Shown here piece after piece: positions 15,154-20,547 of a DNA stretch of 20,547 nt. The stretch comes from an uncultured Prevotellaceae bacterium. GTDB lineage: Bacteria > Bacteroidota > Bacteroidia > Bacteroidales > Bacteroidaceae. Below the pieces are notes generated by a model, which saw only the letters and a list, made by a program, of their open reading frames with translations, was not told where the DNA came from and did no database searches. Position 1 is the stretch's first letter; the number at the start of each line of letters is the position of its first letter. Location of the stretch: the NCBI GenBank assembly GCA_900313845.1, contig OMTC01000002.1:1-20547 (forward strand). Direction: 5' to 3'. A program made the position numbers and the translations under genes.

Positions 15154-15253
15154 CACAATCCCAAAAACACCAATCCTCTGAAACCTTAGCAACTATGAGC
15201 CACACCCTCCGTCGCAACTTAATCATGCTATAAAACTGGTGCTATAGGAAAAT

Positions 15254-15286
15254 AAAAAAGGTGCACCCCAATGATTGAGATGCACC
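15254..15286 (-). terminator. Intrinsic terminator of the araA-kinase-tkt operon
   Basis: On the minus strand GGTGCATCTC pairs with GGGGTGCACC (10 bp with G-U pairs) around a 7-nt loop, followed by TTTTTT then ATTTT. It lies 55 bp after the transketolase stop. The stem (15260-15269 and 15277-15286) and the T-run (complement of 15254-15259) are both clear. Confidence 0.9.
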
Positions 15287-15341
15287 ACGAAAATAATACT
15301 TTCTTGAGAAATAAGGACGCCTTTATCCTAACGGCTTGAAA

Positions 15342-17363
15342 TTAAGCCAAAAGCGCCTTCACTTGTTTGTAAACGTTTTCGGCTGTGAAACCGAGCTTCT
15401 CATCGAGCACCTTGTAAGGAGCTGAGAAACCGAATGTTTCGAGACCCCAAATCTTGCCTTCGCTCTCTGGAACGAGTCCCATGAGGTTTACAGGCAGACC
15501 TGCTGTCATACCGAACTTCTTCACACCTGCTGGGAGTACACTCTGCTGGTATTCCTTGCTCTGAGTGCGGAAGAGACCCTCAGAAGGCACGCTCACGATG
15601 CGAATCTTGATGCCATCCTTGCGGAGGAGTTCTGCACCTGCAACGAGTGTGCTTACCTCAGAACCACTTGCTACGAGAATCACGTCTGGGTTCTCCTCGC
15701 TACCTGCCACGATGTATGCACCCTTAGCGGACTGTGAGTAGTCGTTGCCTTCAGGGAGATTGGCAATGTTCTGACGAGAGAAGATGAGAGCCGTAGGGGA
15801 AGTGACATTCTCCATAGCGAGCTTCCAGCATGCTGTGGTTTCCTCTGCATCAGCAGGACGGAGCACGAGCATTGCGTTGTTGCCCTTGTGAGTCTTCAGC
15901 TTCTCCATGAGACGAATCTGTGCCTCCTGCTCAACTGGCTCGTGAGTAGGTCCATCCTCACCAACGCGGAATGCGTCGTGAGTCCAGATGAACTTCACTG
16001 GGAGCTCCATGAGGGCAGCCATACGCACAGCAGGCTTCATGTAGTCGGAGAATACGAAGAATGTGCCACATGCAGGGATAACACCTCCGTGGAGAGCCAT
16101 ACCGATGCAGCAGCATGCCATAGTGAGCTCTGCAACACCTGCCTGGAAGAAGGCACCCGAGAAGTCGCCCTTAGCAAGAGCGTGAGTCTTCTTGAGGAAG
16201 CCATCAGTCTTGTCGGAGTTGGAGAGGTCGGCACTGGCAACAATCATGTTTGGAACTTGCTCAGCCAAAACACTGAGAACTGCAGCTGAAGCGTTGCGAG
16301 TTGCATCGCCTGGCTTCTGCTGAACCTTCGACCAGTCAACCTGTGGAGCCTTGCCTGCGAACCATTCCTCAAGCTGCACAGCCTTGTCAGGATTAGCAGC
16401 TGCCCATGCTGATTCTTCAGCCTTGAGCTGAGCCACGATACCCTTGAGTTCTTCAGCACGCTTTGCATAGAGTTCCTGCACTTCTGGGAAGATTTGGAAT
16501 GGATTCTCTGGGTCGCCACCGAGATTCTTAACTGTGTTCTTGTAAGCGTCGCCACCGAGAGGAGCACCGTGAGTCTTGCAGTTGCGCTCGTAGGAAGAAC
16601 CGTCTGCCTGGAGAGCACCCTTACCCATGATGGTCTTACCGATGATGAGGGATGGCTTGCCTTCAACAGCCTTTGCAGCGTCGATAGCCTTGCGGATAGC
16701 AGCCACATCGTGTCCGTCGATTTCGAATACTTCCCAACCGAGTGCGCGATACTTGGCAGCAGTGTCCTCGTTCATCACGACAGCAGTTTCTGTAGAGAGC
16801 TGGATGTCGTTGGAGTCGTAGAACATGACGATGTTGTCGAGTCCGAGGTTAGCAGCTACACGACCTGCGCCCTGAGAGATTTCCTCTTCGATACCACCAT
16901 CAGAGATGTAGATATAGATGGTTTCCTTTGCAAAGCCTGGATTGCCTGTGTGGGCAGCGAGGAACTTAGCAGCGATGGCTGCACCGATGCCGTATGCATG
17001 GCCTTGTCCGAGAGGACCTGATGTGTTCTCAATGCCACGAGCAATTTCATACTCTGGGTGACCTGTAGTAGGGGAACCCCACTGACGAAGCTGAGCCAAC
17101 TCATCGAGAGAGAATTTGCCAATGAGAGCCAACTGGCTATAGAGCATTGGAGCCATGTGGCCTGGGTCGAGGAAGAAACGGTCGCGAGTCTTCCATTCAG
17201 GGTCGGATGGGTCGTAAGTGAGGTATTCACTATAAACCACATTGATGAAATCAGCACCACCCATAGCACCACCTGGATGGCCAGATTTTGCTTTTTCTAC
17301 CATAGATGCAGCGAGAATACGAATGTTGTCCGCTGCCTTGTTCATTACTTTAATATCGTTCAT
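15342..17363 (-). CDS. tkt: Transketolase
   Basis: It transfers two-carbon ketol units between pentose-phosphate sugars using thiamine diphosphate, in the cytoplasm. Seen in 673 aa: KSGHPGGAMGGADF (about 26-39), DPGHMAPMLYS, GPLGQGHAYGIGAA, and the ThDP motif as ISDGGIEEE...NLGLDNIVMFYDSND (about 153-186). The pyrimidine-domain RVGEDGPTHEPVEQ carries the conserved Glu, and the C-terminal domain ends in YKQVKALLA. Full length for the family. GHPGG replaces the more common GHPGAP, which I associate with the Bacteroidetes branch. It is the last gene of the araA-kinase-tkt operon, 12 bp after the kinase stop, and is followed by a strong terminator. In this setting it feeds xylulose-5-phosphate made from arabinose into the pentose-phosphate pathway. 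Confidence 0.96.
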   Translation of the reverse strand: MNDIKVMNKAADNIRILAASMVEKAKSGHPGGAMGGADFINVVYSEYLTYDPSDPEWKTRDRFFLDPGHMAPMLYSQLALIGKFSLDELAQLRQWGSPTTGHPEYEIARGIENTSGPLGQGHAYGIGAAIAAKFLAAHTGNPGFAKETIYIYISDGGIEEEISQGAGRVAANLGLDNIVMFYDSNDIQLSTETAVVMNEDTAAKYRALGWEVFEIDGHDVAAIRKAIDAAKAVEGKPSLIIGKTIMGKGALQADGSSYERNCKTHGAPLGGDAYKNTVKNLGGDPENPFQIFPEVQELYAKRAEELKGIVAQLKAEESAWAAANPDKAVQLEEWFAGKAPQVDWSKVQQKPGDATRNASAAVLSVLAEQVPNMIVASADLSNSDKTDGFLKKTHALAKGDFSGAFFQAGVAELTMACCCIGMALHGGVIPACGTFFVFSDYMKPAVRMAALMELPVKFIWTHDAFRVGEDGPTHEPVEQEAQIRLMEKLKTHKGNNAMLVLRPADAEETTACWKLAMENVTSPTALIFSRQNIANLPEGNDYSQSAKGAYIVAGSEENPDVILVASGSEVSTLVAGAELLRKDGIKIRIVSVPSEGLFRTQSKEYQQSVLPAGVKKFGMTAGLPVNLMGLVPESEGKIWGLETFGFSAPYKVLDEKLGFTAENVYKQVKALLA

Positions 17364-17375
17364 ATTTGTTTAACT

Positions 17376-18965
17376 TTATTTTTTACATTCAACAGCTGCT
17401 TTCTCAATGCCGAGACATGCCTTGTAGTTTTCCATGTAGCGGTTGAAACCTGCCACGTCTTCTGGATTAGGCTTCACTTCTGAGCCTTGGTTTCCTGCAA
17501 ATACTACCTGGTCGAGATAATCAGCTAATGAAAGCTTATCTGGGTTATTCACTGCGTAGGCAGCGAGAAGGGCAATACCCCAAGCACCACCTTCGCCAGC
17601 GGTTTCCATGACGGAGATTGGTGTGTTGAGGGCAGCAGCAAGCATACGCTGACCTACAACTGGAGTAGTGAAGTAACCGCCATGTCCCATGATACGGTCC
17701 ACCTTTACATGCTCCTCGTTGAAGAGGATGTCGTTACCTAATTTCAGCACACCAATGGCACCGTAGAGGTGAGCACGCATGAAGTTGGCAAGGTTGAACT
17801 TATCGTTTGCGGAACGCACGAAGAGTGGACGTCCATCCATGAGACCCGTGACAGGTTCTCCAGAGATGTAGTTGTAGCTGATAACGCCACCGCAGTCACC
17901 ATCGCCATTGAGAGCAACATTGAACAAGCGAGTGTAGAGGTCGAAAGTACTCTGCTCTACGCCAAGCAGTTCGGCATACTCCTTCATGATTTTAACCCAT
18001 GCGTTGATGTCGCTGGTGCAGTTGTTGCAGTGTACCATTGCAACGAGAGAACCATCAGGAGTAGTTACCATATCAAGCATCTCGTAAGGCTTGGAGAGTT
18101 CTTTCTCGAGCACAATCATAGAGAAGGATGATGTACCAGCACTCACGTTACCAGTGCGCTGACGAACAGCATTGGTAGCCACCATACCTGTACCTGCGTC
18201 GCCTTCTGGAGGACAAACAGGAATACCAGGCTTCAGATGGCCGCTGACATCGAGCTTCAGCACGCCTTCAGGAGTGAGGAAACCTGCGTTCTCACCTGCG
18301 CTGAGAGACTTTGGCAGGATGTCGAGGAGCTTCCATGAGAATCCCCTTGGAGCGATGAGCTTGTCGAACTTCTCAACCATTGTGGTGTCGTAGGTCTTGG
18401 TCGTTGGATCTACAGGAATCATACCTGAAGCATCTCCTACGCCGAGTACCTTCTGACCCGTTAACTGCCAATGTACATATCCAGCGAGAGTGGTAAGGAA
18501 CTCGATGTCCTTTACGTGCTCCTCGTTATCAAGGATAGCTTGGTAGAGATGGCTGATACTCCAACGAAGAGGGATGTTGTAGTTGAAGAGTTCGCTCAAC
18601 TCAGCAGCTGCCTTACCAGTGTTGGTGTTGCGCCAAGTGCGGAAAGGAACGAGGATTTCGTTGCCCTTGAATGGCATATATCCGTGCATCATGGCAGAGA
18701 AGCCAATGGCAGCAAGTGTCTCAATATCAACTTCGTACTGCTGGAGCACGTTCTTGCGCAAGTCGGCATAGCAATCCTGAAGTCCGTACCAGATAGCTTC
18801 GGTGGAGTAGGTCCAGAGTCCGTCAACCAACTGGTTTTCCCATGTGTGGGAGCCTTGTGCAATAGGCTTGTTCTCAGGGTCGATGAGAACAGCCTTGATG
18901 CGGGTAGAGCCAAACTCGATACCGAGAATGGCTTTACCTGCTTCTATAACTTGTTTTGGTGTCAT
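17376..18965 (-). CDS. FGGY-family pentulose kinase, probable L-ribulokinase
   Basis: It phosphorylates a pentulose with ATP. Seen in 529 aa: the N-terminal phosphate loop LGIEFGSTRIKAVLID (about 14-29), GFSAMMHGYMPF (about 88-99), and GDASGMIPVDPTTKTYD (about 177-193). PPEGDAGTGMVATNAV contains Asp256 in the place of the FGGY catalytic base, and NVSAGTSSFSMIV follows. A C-terminal adenosine-site GEGGAWGIALLAAYA completes the fold. The start is 1 bp past the araA stop. Homologues in Bacteroides are often labelled xylulokinase, but the tight araA linkage favours L-ribulose as substrate, by analogy with the B. thetaiotaomicron arabinose locus as I recall it. Xylulokinase or another pentulose kinase activity cannot be excluded. 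No symbol is assigned. Confidence 0.88.
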   Translation of the reverse strand: MTPKQVIEAGKAILGIEFGSTRIKAVLIDPENKPIAQGSHTWENQLVDGLWTYSTEAIWYGLQDCYADLRKNVLQQYEVDIETLAAIGFSAMMHGYMPFKGNEILVPFRTWRNTNTGKAAAELSELFNYNIPLRWSISHLYQAILDNEEHVKDIEFLTTLAGYVHWQLTGQKVLGVGDASGMIPVDPTTKTYDTTMVEKFDKLIAPRGFSWKLLDILPKSLSAGENAGFLTPEGVLKLDVSGHLKPGIPVCPPEGDAGTGMVATNAVRQRTGNVSAGTSSFSMIVLEKELSKPYEMLDMVTTPDGSLVAMVHCNNCTSDINAWVKIMKEYAELLGVEQSTFDLYTRLFNVALNGDGDCGGVISYNYISGEPVTGLMDGRPLFVRSANDKFNLANFMRAHLYGAIGVLKLGNDILFNEEHVKVDRIMGHGGYFTTPVVGQRMLAAALNTPISVMETAGEGGAWGIALLAAYAVNNPDKLSLADYLDQVVFAGNQGSEVKPNPEDVAGFNRYMENYKACLGIEKAAVECKK

Positions 18966-18966
18966 A

Positions 18967-20502
18967 TTATTTCAGGGCTTTATTCAGCATGTAATACACT
19001 TCGTTGTTGCGGAGAGTCTGCTTGAAGTCTGCGATGTTGGTCTGCTTGTTAATCTTAACATACTCGATGCCAACCATTTCTGCGAAGTCCTCCCAATACT
19101 CTTCAGTGATGTCATAGGAGAATGCACTGTGGTGAGTACCACCAGCGAGAATCCATGCACCAGCACCGATTTCGAATGTAGGCTGTGGAACCCAAAGTGC
19201 AGATGCAACAGGGAGATGAGGCATTGGCTTAGGCTCGATGCACTCTACCTCCTGAGAAATGAGGCGGAAGCGGTTGCCAAGGTCAACAACAGTAGCCTTA
19301 ATACCACGACCTGTCTTAGATGTGAACACGAGACGTGCTGTTTGCTGCTTGCGGATACCGATACCGAGGAAATGTACTTCGAGCTTTGGCTTGTCTGTTG
19401 CGATGAGTGGACAGATTTCAAGCATGTGGCTCTGGAGGCAAGAAGAGCGATCGCCTGCGAAGTTGAGAGTGTAATCCTCGAGGAACGAGCAACCGATAGG
19501 CATACCCTGCTGGATAACCCACAATGTGCGATAGAGGCAAGCGGTCTTCCAGTCACCTTCTGCACCGAAGCCGTAACCTTCTTCCATGAGGCGCTGAGAA
19601 GCAAGACCTGGAATCTGGTCGAAGCCTACGAAGTTTGGATCGTCGATGTCTGCATCGCCAAGGTCATCGAAGTTGGTTGTAAATGCAGTTGCACCTTCGT
19701 CCTTCAATACGCGGCGCAGAGCAATTTCTGCCTTTGCTGCGTTCTTTACCTTCTGCCAGTAAACCTCTTCACCGCTCTCGTCAATCTTGATGGTGTAGAG
19801 CTTCTTGTACTCTTCAACAAGTGCGTCAGCTTCAGCGTCGGTTACCTTCTTGAAGTAATCCATGAGGCTGGAAACTGGATAGTAGTCAACATGGTAACCC
19901 ATGCGCTGCTCAAATTCTACACGGTCGCCATCTGTAACGGCAACGTTGTTCATATTCATACCGAACATGAGGCAGCGAACGTTGTGAGCATCAGCTACAC
20001 CAGCTGCAACACGTGCCCAAACGGCAATCTTCTTCTGAACATCAGTTTCCTTCCAGTAGCCACAAACCACCTTGCGAGCAACACGCATGCGAGTGCAGAT
20101 GTGTCCGAACTCGATATCACCGTGAGCCGACTGGTTGAGGTTCATGAAGTCCATGTCGATGGCATCCCAAGGAATTTCAGCGTTGTACTGAGTGTGGAAG
20201 TGGAGCAGTGGCTTCTGGAGCTGCTGAAGACCTTTGATCCACATCTTAGCAGGAGAGAAAGTATGCATCCAAGTGATGATACCGATACATTTCTCATCAT
20301 TGTTTGCAGCGAGCATTACCTGTTCAACTTCCTTTGAACTGTTAGCTGTGCCCTTATAAACAACTTTTACAGGAATATTGCCACCTGCATTGAGGCCTTC
20401 AACCATTTCCTTAGAATGTGCATCTACTGCGATAACTGCATCGCCTCCGTAAAGCAACTGTGCACCAGTCACCCACCAAATCTCAAAATTTTCAAATGCC
20501 AT
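18967..20502 (-). CDS. araA: L-arabinose isomerase
   Basis: It interconverts L-arabinose and L-ribulose, using Mn2+, in the cytoplasm. Seen in 511 aa: EIWWVTGAQLLYGG at the N-terminus, WMHTFSPAKMWIKGL (about 78-92), FHTQYNAEIPW, and FMNLNQSAHGDIEFG. Metal ligands that match E. coli Glu306, Glu333, His350 and His450 by position appear as Glu315 (GFGAEGDWK), Glu342 (SFLEDYTLNF), His359 (LQSHMLEI) and His458 (GGTHHSAFSYD). Length is close to the 500 aa of E. coli. It is the first gene of the pentose operon and starts 45 bp from the window edge, so only part of its promoter is in view. An antisense ORF of 497 aa overlies it and is a shadow. Confidence 0.97.
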   Translation of the reverse strand: MAFENFEIWWVTGAQLLYGGDAVIAVDAHSKEMVEGLNAGGNIPVKVVYKGTANSSKEVEQVMLAANNDEKCIGIITWMHTFSPAKMWIKGLQQLQKPLLHFHTQYNAEIPWDAIDMDFMNLNQSAHGDIEFGHICTRMRVARKVVCGYWKETDVQKKIAVWARVAAGVADAHNVRCLMFGMNMNNVAVTDGDRVEFEQRMGYHVDYYPVSSLMDYFKKVTDAEADALVEEYKKLYTIKIDESGEEVYWQKVKNAAKAEIALRRVLKDEGATAFTTNFDDLGDADIDDPNFVGFDQIPGLASQRLMEEGYGFGAEGDWKTACLYRTLWVIQQGMPIGCSFLEDYTLNFAGDRSSCLQSHMLEICPLIATDKPKLEVHFLGIGIRKQQTARLVFTSKTGRGIKATVVDLGNRFRLISQEVECIEPKPMPHLPVASALWVPQPTFEIGAGAWILAGGTHHSAFSYDITEEYWEDFAEMVGIEYVKINKQTNIADFKQTLRNNEVYYMLNKALK

Positions 20503-20547
20503 AATTGTGATATTTTAAAGTGTTAATAAATATGTTGTTAAATAAAT
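20503..20547 (-). other. Start of the araA leader, cut by the window edge
   Basis: Only 45 bp upstream of araA are present. On the minus strand two TTAACA copies occur 16 bp apart, just upstream of an A/T-rich TTTAAAATATCACAATT. No -7 box is clear. A Bacteroides-type arabinose regulator might bind further upstream, outside the window. Confidence 0.35.

Noticed and set aside
14866..15233. Two small plus-strand ORFs (107 and 78 aa) in the gene-free kilobase
   Set aside because: One runs through the promoter-like hairpin and the repeat array; the other starts at TTG inside the -7 box. The peptides are Pro/Ser/Thr/His-rich products of the repeat, not protein-like.
18844..20337. 497-aa plus-strand ORF across araA and the kinase
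   Set aside because: It is fully antisense to two clear genes, has Cys/Val/Leu-rich composition typical of a shadow frame, and has no promoter or recognisable domain.

Overview
The window looks like chromosome of a Bacteroidales bacterium, most likely Prevotella/Segatella-like. The reasons are: (a) promoters of the Bacteroidetes form, with a -7 box TAnnTTTG and weak ribosome-binding sites; (b) secreted GH92 and GH125 mannosidases; (c) a large secreted protein whose C-terminus resembles Bacteroidales cell-surface sorting tails; (d) the three-gene order L-arabinose isomerase, FGGY kinase, transketolase; (e) the housekeeping order purM-prfA-pyrF-HD. Family assignments come from reading motifs. 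No database search was possible.

Layout. Positions 1-4449 (minus strand) hold a compact housekeeping operon, read right to left: purM, prfA, pyrF and an HD-domain phosphohydrolase. The pyrF stop and the HD start overlap by one base. Positions 4450-4576 are a divergent promoter region. A plus-strand TPR-repeat exported protein follows (4577-5863). Its signal-peptide region contains a 51-bp interspersed repeat, and a second copy lies at 15-65, just past the HD gene. Positions 5864-6436 are noncoding: a 22-bp tandem array, two hairpins and the promoter of a MltF-like lytic transglycosylase lipoprotein (6437-7645).

Positions 7646-14288 (minus strand) form a carbohydrate-active region. A large secreted multidomain protein has its own promoter and intrinsic terminator. 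It is followed by a separately promoted GH92 alpha-mannosidase plus GH125 exo-alpha-1,6-mannosidase pair. The two enzymes probably trim alpha-mannosides or N-glycans, and the large protein may bind glycan or sit on the surface. No SusC/SusD pair is visible here.

Positions 14289-15341 are about 1 kb without a convincing gene but rich in structure: a 40-bp all-A/T perfect palindrome, dispersed inverted repeats, a plus-strand promoter-like element under a 9-bp hairpin, and a nearly G-free tract with a 22-nt period. I read the tract as a possible Rho-loading (rut-like) site. Positions 15342-20502 (minus strand) are the pentose operon araA-FGGY kinase-transketolase, ending in a strong intrinsic terminator.

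Most coding content is recognisable. The least explained material is noncoding: the in-frame repeat in the TPR gene, the two 22-bp arrays, and the orphan promoter plus G-free tract upstream of the transketolase terminator.
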